Assembly (NCBI GenBank): GCA_963792075.1
Contig: CAWBUW010000012.1
Span: forward strand, 62,001 to 126,000
Length of the DNA: 64,000 nt
Source: CAWBUW01 sp963792075
GTDB lineage: Bacteria > Chloroflexota > Anaerolineae > Anaerolineales > UBA4823
Reading direction: 5' to 3'
The translations under genes and the position numbers were made by a program. Below, piece by piece: positions 20,144 through 27,764 of the stretch; within the stretch, counting starts at the first letter, position 1; every line of letters begins with the position of its first letter. The notes under the pieces were generated by a model. It did not search any database, was not told the DNA's origin, and was given only the letters and a program-made list of their open reading frames with translations.

Positions 20144-20178
20144 CCGGGCGCTTGGGATGAATGATTCTCAAGCGCCGG
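20144..20178 (+). promoter_or_regulatory. Leader hairpin upstream of rpoC
   Basis: ccgggcgcttg pairs with caagcgccgg (one bulge) over a 14-nt loop, followed by a T-rich stretch (attttgtgtgttt). It sits between the candidate promoter and the ribosome binding site and could act as an attenuator or leader structure. Confidence 0.45.
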
Positions 20179-20222
20179 ATTTTGTGTGTTTATTGTCTAG
20201 CTTCAGCTCAGGAGGCATTTGA

Positions 20223-23200
20223 GTGGAAACCAAAGGGTTGACTGCATTACGTATCAGCCTGGCATCTCCCGAGACCATCCGCAGTTGGTCTTACGGTGAA
20301 GTGCTCAAACCAGAAACGATTAACTATCGCCGCCTTCGGCCAGAAAAAGACGGTTTGTTCTGTGAAGCCATCTTCGGCCCGACTCGCGATTGGCAGTGTT
20401 ACTGCGGTAAATATAAAAACATCCGATACAAGGGGATCATCTGCGACAAATGCGGAGTTGAAGTAACCCGTTCCTCTGTCCGCCGCGAGCGCATGGGTCA
20501 TATCGAGCTCGCCGCCCCCGTTGCCCACGTGTGGTACACCCGGCGCATCCCTTCTTACCTGGGGCTGCTCCTGGACATCTCTCGTCGCAATCTGGACCGA
20601 GTACTCTATTTCGCCCAATATGTCGTGACCTATGTGGATGAAGAGTCGCGTCAAAAAGCCCTGAAACGCCTGGAAGAGAAAATCTCTACCGCAGAACGCG
20701 AGCAGGGAACCCGCATCAATGCTAAGATCGCCGAGACCAAAGCCGCCCGCGACCGGAAACTGGCCGAGCAAAATGGGCTCCGCACGACCATCGAGCAGAA
20801 ATATGAAGAACTCGTTGCCTCCCGTCTCGAGCCGATCATGCAGGAAGGCCAACACCTTGAACGCCTGATCGAAGAGAACCTGAATCAACCGACGCGCACT
20901 GCGATTATCTTTAGCGAAAATGGGGTTGAGATCGTTACAGCAGGCGAAGTGGCGACCAAACAGCATATCAGTAAAGTGCAGAAAGTCGTACGCGAGCGCC
21001 TCGACGAATTGGAAGTTGAGCTAAAAGGCCAGAAACAGCGCGAAATGGAGCACCTGACCCTGGACACGGATTCAACCCGTGCCCAAGCTGAACTCCAGAT
21101 GGAAGAGCTGCGCAATGAGTTGGAAGACCAATCCACGGTGGCGCGCGATGAAAATTCCCGCCTGCGAGACGAAATTATGGAGTTGCGCCCGCTTACTTTC
21201 ATGGGCGAAACGCGGTACCGCGAGTTAAAATCACGCTGGGGCCAGGTATTCCGCGCGGACATGGGTGCTGAGGCATTCTACGATATCCTTAAGCGCCTCG
21301 ACCTGGATAAACTCGCTGAAGAACTGTGGCAAGAGCTGCGCACGTCGAAAAGCAAGCAGAAACGCAAAAAAGCTACCAAGCGCCTCAAAGTTGTCGAAGC
21401 CTTCCGCCGTTCTGGCAACCGCCCGGAATGGATGGTGCTCACTGTTTTGCCGGTGATTCCACCGGATTTGCGCCCGATGGTCCAATTGGATGGCGGTCGC
21501 TTTGCCACATCCGACCTCAATGATCTTTACCGCCGGGTCATCAACCGTAATAATCGCCTCAAGCGCTTACTCGAATTGGGAGCGCCTGACGTGATTGTGC
21601 GCAACGAAAAGCGCATGCTGCAAGAAGCGGTTGACTCGCTCATCGACAACTCGCAGCGAGGCAAAGCACTCTCTCGCCGCGGCCGCCGGGAGCTAAAATC
21701 GCTCAGCGACATGCTCAAAGGCAAGAAGGGCCGCTTCCGCCGCAACCTGCTGGGTAAGCGCGTGGATTACTCGGGCCGTTCTGTAATCGTTGTTGGTCCC
21801 AAGCTCAAACTCTACCAGTGCGGCCTGCCCAAGACAATGGCACTCGAGCTTTACCGTCCGTTTGTCATTTCCCGCCTGGTTTCACATAACTATGCTGCCA
21901 ACGTGAAGGGCGCCAAACGCTTTATTGAACGCAACCGCCCAGAAGTCTGGGAGGTGCTTGAAGAGGTCATCAAAGAGCGCCCAGTTCTCCTCAACCGCGC
22001 CCCCACGCTGCACCGCCTCGGTATCCAGGCCTTTGAGCCGATCCTGATTGAAGGCAGTGCGATCCAGCTCCACCCCCTCGTCACGACCGCCTTCAACGCC
22101 GACTTCGATGGCGACCAGATGGCTGTACACGTTCCGCTGGCTCAAAAAGCAGTACAGGAAGCGCGCGATCTGATGCTCTCTTCCAAAAACCTGCTCAAGC
22201 CCGCCGATGGTGAGCCGATTATCAGCCCATCCAAGGATATGGCGCTGGGCGTCTTCTACCTGACAACGCTGGACAAGGTTAACAAGCACAAAGGCGATGG
22301 TCGCGTGTTCGCCGATAAGTACGAAGTTGACCTCGCCTATCAGTTAGACCAGGTTACCGTCAAGTCCAACATCAAGATCAAAGCCACCACCTGGTATGCT
22401 GATGACGGCACCCGATTGGCGCAACCCGAAGAACGTATCATTGAAACATCTGTCGGCCGTGTCTTGTTCAACCTGATCCTGCCTGAAGAAATCCAGTTCG
22501 TCAATATTTCTCTGGATAAGGGCGGTTTGAAAGACCTGATTGCGGACCTCTACGAAATCGGCGGTGAGGACAAAACCCCCGATGTCGCCGACCGCATCAA
22601 AGACATTGGCTTCACCTTTGCTACCCGGTCTGGCTACTCCATCGCAGTTTCCGACATTACCGTCCCGCCGGAAAAGCAGGCAATTATTGCCCAGTCGCTT
22701 ACGGAAGCCGAATCGATCCAGCGCGATTTCCGCCGTGGCCTGCTCACTGAACAAGAGCAAAATGAGCGTGTCATCAATATCTGGCAACGCACGACCAATG
22801 ATGTGGCAGAAGCTGTCAAGCGGTATATGGATCCGAATGGCAACCTGGCCACCATGGCTAACTCCGGCGCCACCAAAGGCGGCTTCGGCCCCATCTCGCA
22901 GTTGGCGGGTATGCGCGGCTTGATGGCTGACCCATCCGGTCGCATCATCCCGCTGCCTATCCGCTCCAATTTCCGCGAAGGGCTTAACGCTTTGGAGTAC
23001 TTCATTTCCACGCATGGAGCGCGCAAGGGCCTGGCAGACACCGCCTTGCGTACCGCAGATGCTGGTTACCTCACCCGCCGCCTGGTTGATATCGCTCAGG
23101 ATATCATCATCAACGAATACGACTGCGGCACAATGGAAGGCCTGGAGATTTCCCGCAAGGATGACGTTGCAGGCCAGTCGCTCAGCAGCCGGCTCTTTGG

Positions 23201-24509
23201 ACGCCTGGTCGCAGCGCCGATCATCGACCCCCAAACCGGTGAAGTATTGGCAGAGCGCGATGCCATCCTCGATCACGAACTGGCACGCCGCATTGCCAAC
23301 AGCGGGGTGCAAGATGTGCTCGTCCGTTCTCCGCTCACCTGTGAACTGGTGCATGGTATTTGTGCCAAGTGTTACGGGATGGACCTCGGCCGCGGCAAAG
23401 GTGTCGATCTCGGTTCTGCAGTAGGCATCATCGCCGCCCAATCCATCGGGGAGCCTGGCACGCAGCTTACCTTGCGTACCTTCCACACGGGTGGCGTTGC
23501 GGCGGGTGGAGACATCACGACGGGTCTCCCTCGCGTGGAAGAACTCTTCGAAGCGCGCCGCCTGCCTAAGGGTGAAGCAGCCGTCTCCGAAATTGCAGGG
23601 GTCACCTCTGTCATCCAATCGGACCGCTACAGCGAGCTGCGTATGGTACGCGTCGAGCACAGCGAAATGGTCAACGACGAGTTCAATATCCTCGAAGGTT
23701 GGCAGGTCCAGGTAGCTGACGGCAGCGAGATCGCAGCCGGAGACATTGTCGCCCGCAACGAAGCCGCTACCATCGTCGCACAGCACCCCGGCCACGTCCG
23801 CATTGAAGATGAGCGACCCAACGGCGGCGCTTTGAAGGTGATCGTGGCTTACGAAGTGCGCGAACAGGCCGAATACAACATCCCATCGAATGCGCGTTTG
23901 CTCGTGCACGATGGCGACCATGTTGAGCCCGGACAGCCGCTGACAGAAGGTTCCCTGAACCCACACCGGATCCTGCGCATCCAGGGCCGCATCGGCTGCC
24001 ACATGTACCTGCTCTCTGAGGTGCAGAAGGTGTACCGGTCCCAGGGCCAGAACATCAATGATAAGCACTTTGAGGTGATCATTCGCAAGATGTTATCCAA
24101 GGTTATGATCACTCGCCCTGGTGACACGAACTTCTTACCGGGCGACCTGGTGGACTTTCTCGAGATCCGCCATCTCAATGAAAAGCTCCTTTCTCAGGGC
24201 AAGCGCCCGGCTCGTTTCATTGAACAGCTTCTCGGGATCACCAAGGCATCCCTCAGTACCGATTCTTTCCTCTCCGCATCCTCCTTCCAGCACACGATCA
24301 AGGTGCTGGCTGGCGCAGCGATTGCGGCCGCGGAAGATCCCTTGTATGGCCTGAAGGAAAACGTGATCATCGGTAAACTGATCCCTGCCGGTACTGGCTT
24401 TGTCCAGGGTCGCTTTGTGGATGCCGAGAATCGCAAGGAAGGCTTCCGCTCCGAATCGACCAATTACAGCGATGATTTCTCCCTGGAATCTCCACTGATT
24501 GCTGATTAG
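20223..24509 (+). CDS. rpoC: RNA polymerase subunit beta'
   Basis: The catalytic subunit of RNA polymerase, 1,428 residues. The N-terminal zinc ribbon is CYCGKYKNIRYKGIICDKC. A long coiled-coil insertion follows (about residues 140-310, rich in Glu, Arg and Lys). The Mg-binding active site is NADFDGDQMAVH. The second zinc site uses the cysteine of NEYDCGTMEG and those of CELVHGICAKC. The trigger-loop region is near GGDITTGLPRVEELFEARR. The GTG start is backed by AGGAGG 7 nt upstream. Usually rpoB lies directly before rpoC; here a sensor kinase precedes it and rpoC appears to have its own promoter and leader. A bidirectional terminator follows. Confidence 0.98.
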   Translation: METKGLTALRISLASPETIRSWSYGEVLKPETINYRRLRPEKDGLFCEAIFGPTRDWQCYCGKYKNIRYKGIICDKCGVEVTRSSVRRERMGHIELAAPVAHVWYTRRIPSYLGLLLDISRRNLDRVLYFAQYVVTYVDEESRQKALKRLEEKISTAEREQGTRINAKIAETKAARDRKLAEQNGLRTTIEQKYEELVASRLEPIMQEGQHLERLIEENLNQPTRTAIIFSENGVEIVTAGEVATKQHISKVQKVVRERLDELEVELKGQKQREMEHLTLDTDSTRAQAELQMEELRNELEDQSTVARDENSRLRDEIMELRPLTFMGETRYRELKSRWGQVFRADMGAEAFYDILKRLDLDKLAEELWQELRTSKSKQKRKKATKRLKVVEAFRRSGNRPEWMVLTVLPVIPPDLRPMVQLDGGRFATSDLNDLYRRVINRNNRLKRLLELGAPDVIVRNEKRMLQEAVDSLIDNSQRGKALSRRGRRELKSLSDMLKGKKGRFRRNLLGKRVDYSGRSVIVVGPKLKLYQCGLPKTMALELYRPFVISRLVSHNYAANVKGAKRFIERNRPEVWEVLEEVIKERPVLLNRAPTLHRLGIQAFEPILIEGSAIQLHPLVTTAFNADFDGDQMAVHVPLAQKAVQEARDLMLSSKNLLKPADGEPIISPSKDMALGVFYLTTLDKVNKHKGDGRVFADKYEVDLAYQLDQVTVKSNIKIKATTWYADDGTRLAQPEERIIETSVGRVLFNLILPEEIQFVNISLDKGGLKDLIADLYEIGGEDKTPDVADRIKDIGFTFATRSGYSIAVSDITVPPEKQAIIAQSLTEAESIQRDFRRGLLTEQEQNERVINIWQRTTNDVAEAVKRYMDPNGNLATMANSGATKGGFGPISQLAGMRGLMADPSGRIIPLPIRSNFREGLNALEYFISTHGARKGLADTALRTADAGYLTRRLVDIAQDIIINEYDCGTMEGLEISRKDDVAGQSLSSRLFGRLVAAPIIDPQTGEVLAERDAILDHELARRIANSGVQDVLVRSPLTCELVHGICAKCYGMDLGRGKGVDLGSAVGIIAAQSIGEPGTQLTLRTFHTGGVAAGGDITTGLPRVEELFEARRLPKGEAAVSEIAGVTSVIQSDRYSELRMVRVEHSEMVNDEFNILEGWQVQVADGSEIAAGDIVARNEAATIVAQHPGHVRIEDERPNGGALKVIVAYEVREQAEYNIPSNARLLVHDGDHVEPGQPLTEGSLNPHRILRIQGRIGCHMYLLSEVQKVYRSQGQNINDKHFEVIIRKMLSKVMITRPGDTNFLPGDLVDFLEIRHLNEKLLSQGKRPARFIEQLLGITKASLSTDSFLSASSFQHTIKVLAGAAIAAAEDPLYGLKENVIIGKLIPAGTGFVQGRFVDAENRKEGFRSESTNYSDDFSLESPLIAD

Positions 24510-24522
24510 CTTCACTAACCAA

Positions 24523-24572
24523 AAATAGATAGAAAAAACCGCTCGAATTCGAGCGGTTTTTTCTATCTATTT
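24523..24572. terminator. Bidirectional intrinsic terminator, 50-bp perfect palindrome
   Basis: 25-bp arms with no spacer. The GC core ccgctcgaattcgagcgg is flanked by six A on one side and six T on the other, so it works as a terminator for rpoC on the plus strand and for the GNAT gene on the minus strand. The last codons and stop of the GNAT gene lie inside it. Confidence 0.93.
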
Positions 24573-25156
24573 GTCATTTTCAATTCCAGGTTCGTTTTGA
24601 CCTGCGGCCATTCCTCAACCAGAATGCTGTAAATCACCGAGCTGCGGACATACCCATCCGGCAGGATCAAATGATTACGCACCACACCTTCGCGCACCGC
24701 CCCCAGCCGCTCAATGGCGCGCTGGGAATGCACATTACGCAGATCTGCTTTAAAGTGTACGCGAATACAGCCCAGGTTTTCAAAGGCGTGCTGCATCAGG
24801 AGGTATTTGCACTCGGTATTGATCCCGCTGCCTTGATACGCCAGCCCGTACCAGGTCCCCCCGATTTCTACATTACGGTCTTGTGGTTCGATATATAAGT
24901 AGCGGGTGCAACCGATGGGCTGCCCACTCTCTAACAGCACCGCTGTAAATGGAAGATCGGTGCCTTTCTCCTGCCGGCGGAGCAACTCCAAGACAAACCC
25001 GCGCATATCCGCCTCATTGCGGATATTGCCATAACGCATATAACGCCAGATGGTATCATCCAACCCCACCCGGGCCAACCCAGGCACGTGGGCTACACTC
25101 ATTGGTTCCAGCCGGACCTTCCGGCCGACTAAAGTTACTGGTTCTACCTGTAACAT
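24563..25156 (-). CDS. GNAT-family N-acetyltransferase, RimJ/RimL-like
   Basis: A 197-residue acetyltransferase of the Acetyltransf_3 type. It starts with TLVGRKVRLEPM, as in RimL-like proteins, and has the acetyl-CoA binding region YQGSGINTECKYLLMQHAFE and then NVHSQRAIERLGAVREGVVR, a conserved RimJ/L block. It transfers an acetyl group from acetyl-CoA to an amine, but the target (protein N-terminus or small molecule) cannot be told. Its stop codon is inside the terminator shared with rpoC. Confidence 0.88.
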   Translation of the reverse strand: MLQVEPVTLVGRKVRLEPMSVAHVPGLARVGLDDTIWRYMRYGNIRNEADMRGFVLELLRRQEKGTDLPFTAVLLESGQPIGCTRYLYIEPQDRNVEIGGTWYGLAYQGSGINTECKYLLMQHAFENLGCIRVHFKADLRNVHSQRAIERLGAVREGVVRNHLILPDGYVRSSVIYSILVEEWPQVKTNLELKMTNR

Positions 25157-25183
25157 AGATTTACCTGACCCTCAAAAAAATTA

Positions 25184-25286
25184 GGTTCATTGGGAGTTGC
25201 CGTGACAAAGGGCAGATGTGGGGGTGTTTTGCGGGCTTTGCCCGCAAAACACCCCCACAAAACCGCCCTACCACGGCGATTCCCAG
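25184..25286. repeat. Intergenic repeat, hairpin-bearing copy
   Basis: The outer part is repeated in opposite orientation at 46571-46635, with 64 of 65 shared positions identical by eye. This copy carries an extra perfect hairpin at its centre. The outer part is itself an imperfect inverted repeat (tgggagttgccgtgacaaag versus tgggaatcgccgtggtaggg). It lies between the GNAT start and the ahcY stop. Confidence 0.85.
25218..25258. repeat. Perfect hairpin, 19-bp stem, TTT loop
   Basis: Arms gtgggggtgttttgcgggc and its exact complement with a 3-nt loop. It is nested in the repeat 25184-25286 and absent from the other copy. There is no T-run after it. Confidence 0.9.
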
Positions 25287-25322
25287 AAAGCCAAAAATTA
25301 AAGGAGTGGGCGCGAAAAACGG

Positions 25323-26582
25323 TTATGTGCCTTCTTCCCAGGAATTCAAATACGTGCGCTGCTCTTCTGTCAGGTCGTCAATCCGAACGCCCATCGCGGC
25401 CAGCTTCAGCCGGGCGATCTCCTTGTCAATATCTTCCGGGACAGAATAGACTTTCTTCTCCAGTTGCGCATGGTTTTTAACCATATATTCCGCGCTCAAG
25501 GCCTGGTTCGCAAAGGACATATCCATTACGCTCGCCGGGTGGCCTTCCGCAGCGGCCAGGTTGATCAAGCGGCCCTCTCCCAGGATATTGATCCGGCGGC
25601 CATCTGGCAGCCAATACTGATCTACAAAAGGCCGCACCAGGCGCTTTTCAGTAGCCATCGCCTCCAAGGCGGGCAGGTTGATCTCAACATTGAAGTGCCC
25701 CGAATTTGCTACGATGACCCCATCTTTCATCAAGTCGAAGTGATGTTTGTCAATCACGTTGATATCCCCGGTCACCGTACAGAAGATATCGCCTTCGCGC
25801 GCAGCCTGTTCCATCGGCATCACCCGGAAACCTTCCATCACCGCTTCCAATGCAGACAATGGATCTACTTCGGTGACGATCACATTCGAGCCCATGCCGC
25901 GGGCGCGATTCGCCAGGCCGCGTCCACACCAACCGAATCCACATACCACGAAATTCTTGCCTGCAAGCAGCACGTTCGTCGCCCGGATGATCCCATCCAG
26001 GGTCGATTGGCCCGTGCCATAACGGTTATCAAAGAAATGCTTGGTCTTGGCATCGTTCACTGCGATGATCGGGAAAGGCAGTGCGCCTTCAGCAGCCATG
26101 GCGCGCAGGCGGATCACGCCTGTGGTGGTCTCTTCGGTCCCCCCCAAGACTTGCTCCAGGGCATCGCGCCGAGACTTGCGCAGTGTGCTGACCATATCAG
26201 CGCCATCATCCATGGTCATGTGTGGCTTGTGATTAATCGCAGCTTCAATGTGCTTGTAATAAGTCACATTGTCTTCACCTTTGATGGCAAAAGTTGGAAT
26301 TTCATAGTGAGAGACCAAAGCAGCCGCGACATCATCCTGGGTTGAAAGGGGGTTAGAAGCTGTCAGCAGCACATCCGCACCGCCAGCCTGCAGCGTGTGC
26401 ATCAGGTTCGCTGTTTCGGTCGTAACATGTAAACAGGCTGAAATACGCAGTCCCTTCAACGGGCGTTCCTTGGCAAACCGCTCACGGATCAGCCGCAGCA
26501 CTGGCATCTCACGTTCCGCCCAATCAATCCGCCGGCGACCGCCTTCAGCCAATTTAATATCTTTCACATCGTGATTGCTCAT
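25323..26582 (-). CDS. ahcY: S-adenosylhomocysteine hydrolase
   Basis: Splits S-adenosylhomocysteine to adenosine and homocysteine, completing the methylation cycle. It has 419 residues. SNPLSTQDDVAAAL and NVTYYKHIEAAINHKPHMT are substrate-domain blocks. NAD is held by VVCGFGWCGRGLANRARG, and NSGHFNVEI and HPASVMDMSFANQAL are conserved. It ends YLNSWEEGT, in the short form common in prokaryotes. The start at 26582 is preferred over 26660 because AGGAG lies just upstream and the extra residues would come from a palindrome. It follows a PfkB-family kinase that probably removes adenosine, which pulls this reversible reaction forward. Confidence 0.97.
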   Translation of the reverse strand: MSNHDVKDIKLAEGGRRRIDWAEREMPVLRLIRERFAKERPLKGLRISACLHVTTETANLMHTLQAGGADVLLTASNPLSTQDDVAAALVSHYEIPTFAIKGEDNVTYYKHIEAAINHKPHMTMDDGADMVSTLRKSRRDALEQVLGGTEETTTGVIRLRAMAAEGALPFPIIAVNDAKTKHFFDNRYGTGQSTLDGIIRATNVLLAGKNFVVCGFGWCGRGLANRARGMGSNVIVTEVDPLSALEAVMEGFRVMPMEQAAREGDIFCTVTGDINVIDKHHFDLMKDGVIVANSGHFNVEINLPALEAMATEKRLVRPFVDQYWLPDGRRINILGEGRLINLAAAEGHPASVMDMSFANQALSAEYMVKNHAQLEKKVYSVPEDIDKEIARLKLAAMGVRIDDLTEEQRTYLNSWEEGT

Positions 26583-26606
26583 TCCTGTACTCCTGTCGAA
26601 AATGGT

Positions 26607-26652
26607 TTGGGGTGCTTTTGAGCAAGCATCGTTCGCGCAAAAAACACCCCAA
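26607..26652. repeat. Imperfect intergenic palindrome
   Basis: ttggggtg...aagc pairs imperfectly with gcgcaaaaaacaccccaa. It lies between the PfkB kinase stop and the ahcY start. It shares the outer ttggggtg end with other hairpins of this window. Confidence 0.55.
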
Positions 26653-26665
26653 GAAAACAAGTAGG

Positions 26666-27619
26666 TTATGTAAGCTGGTTTAAAATACCCTGATCGTCAA
26701 AAAACGTTCGGAAACGGGCTACAAATTCGGCAAGCGAATACTGGTGTCCCTGGGGTCCCACGTTCTCCAGGCAGTAAGTAGCTGCCAACGAACCCATCTT
26801 ACCACACATTTCCAGGTCCCAACCGTGGCTGTATCCCACCAGGAAGCCGCCTCGGAAAGCATCTCCGACGCCGGTCGGATCCTGGATAGTCTGCGTTGGG
26901 AAGGCTGGTATTACAACCTCTTTCTCCGCGGTGGCGATCATGGCGCCCTTTTCCCCCAGGGTAACCACGAGGAATTCCACCGACTTCAGCACATCTTCCC
27001 GCTTCATCCCGGTGATCTTCTCCACCAGGCTGAATTCATACTCATTCACAAACAGGGCTCGCGCCCCTTCGATACCCCGGCGCAGTGCGGCTGCATCCAG
27101 GCGCACAATTTGCTGGCTGGGGTCATAGAAATACGGGATGCCTAGCTGCCGGCATTCGTCAACATACTGGCTCATTGCTGCTGGATCATTGGGAGAAATC
27201 ACCACCAGATCAGGTTTTTGGGGCAGATCATGGAAAGAAAGCTGGCTGGCATACGCCATCGCCCCTGGATAGAAGCTGGCGATTTGAGAATTTGAGCGAT
27301 CGGTGTTCGCAAAGAACGAGGCGGTGAAAACACCGGGGATCGTCTTGACCAGCGAAGTATCAATCCCTTTACTCTCCAGCCAATGTCGGTATTCTTCAAA
27401 ATCTTGCCCGACCGTTGCCATCACACTGGGGTGTTCACCCAGCAAAGCCAGGGTATAGGCGATATTCGGAGCCACCCCACCTCGCTGCACAGTCATACTG
27501 TCTACCAGAAAAGACAGGCTGATGGTGTCTAGCTTGTCTGGCAGGATATGTTCCCGAAAATAACCGGGGAAAGACATCAAGTAATCAACCGCAACCGAGC
27601 CGGTCAAAATAATCTTCAT
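26666..27619 (-). CDS. PfkB-family carbohydrate kinase, probable adenosine kinase
   Basis: A 317-residue ribokinase-fold enzyme. The N-terminal part has GGVAPNIAYTLALLGEHPSVMATVGQD, the usual substrate-side block, and the C-terminal signature is DPTGVGDAFRGGF, with the catalytic Asp of GVGD. The next gene is S-adenosylhomocysteine hydrolase, which releases adenosine, so phosphorylation of adenosine to AMP is the most likely job. Ribose or another nucleoside cannot be excluded from sequence alone. A promoter-like element and a terminator-like hairpin lie directly upstream. Confidence 0.87.
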   Translation of the reverse strand: MKIILTGSVAVDYLMSFPGYFREHILPDKLDTISLSFLVDSMTVQRGGVAPNIAYTLALLGEHPSVMATVGQDFEEYRHWLESKGIDTSLVKTIPGVFTASFFANTDRSNSQIASFYPGAMAYASQLSFHDLPQKPDLVVISPNDPAAMSQYVDECRQLGIPYFYDPSQQIVRLDAAALRRGIEGARALFVNEYEFSLVEKITGMKREDVLKSVEFLVVTLGEKGAMIATAEKEVVIPAFPTQTIQDPTGVGDAFRGGFLVGYSHGWDLEMCGKMGSLAATYCLENVGPQGHQYSLAEFVARFRTFFDDQGILNQLT

Positions 27620-27649
27620 AGCCTCTTTTGCCTTGTCAAATCAAATCAT

Positions 27650-27676
27650 GAAAAAGCGCTCCCTGATGAGAGCGCT
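27650..27676 (-). terminator. Intrinsic terminator or attenuator before the kinase-ahcY operon
   Basis: On the minus strand agcgctc pairs with gagcgct around an 8-nt loop and is followed by TTTTT. It lies after the DUF3048 fusion gene but also between a promoter-like element and the kinase start, so it could end upstream transcription or attenuate the operon. Confidence 0.75.
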
Positions 27677-27694
27677 AAAATCCCAAGCGGGAAA

Positions 27695-27723
27695 AGTCTA
27701 ACATGCAACCCGAAATTTGTCAA
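27695..27723 (-). promoter_or_regulatory. Promoter-like element upstream of the terminator
   Basis: On the minus strand TTGACA (27718-27723), a 17-nt spacer and an extended -10 TGTTAGACT (-10 at 27695-27700). Predicted transcription would start near 27688 and meet the terminator stem about 12 nt later. Confidence 0.55.
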
Positions 27724-27764
27724 ATCGAGGGGAGCGCGTCCAGAACTGGCATATACAACCCAAT

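Noticed and set aside
22344..24068. 574-codon antisense open frame inside rpoC
   Set aside because: It is a mirror of a highly conserved gene, with no protein-like domain pattern.
26583..26665. SAH riboswitch before ahcY
   Set aside because: The gap holds only an imperfect palindrome and ahcY follows the kinase in one operon. There is no aptamer-like sequence.
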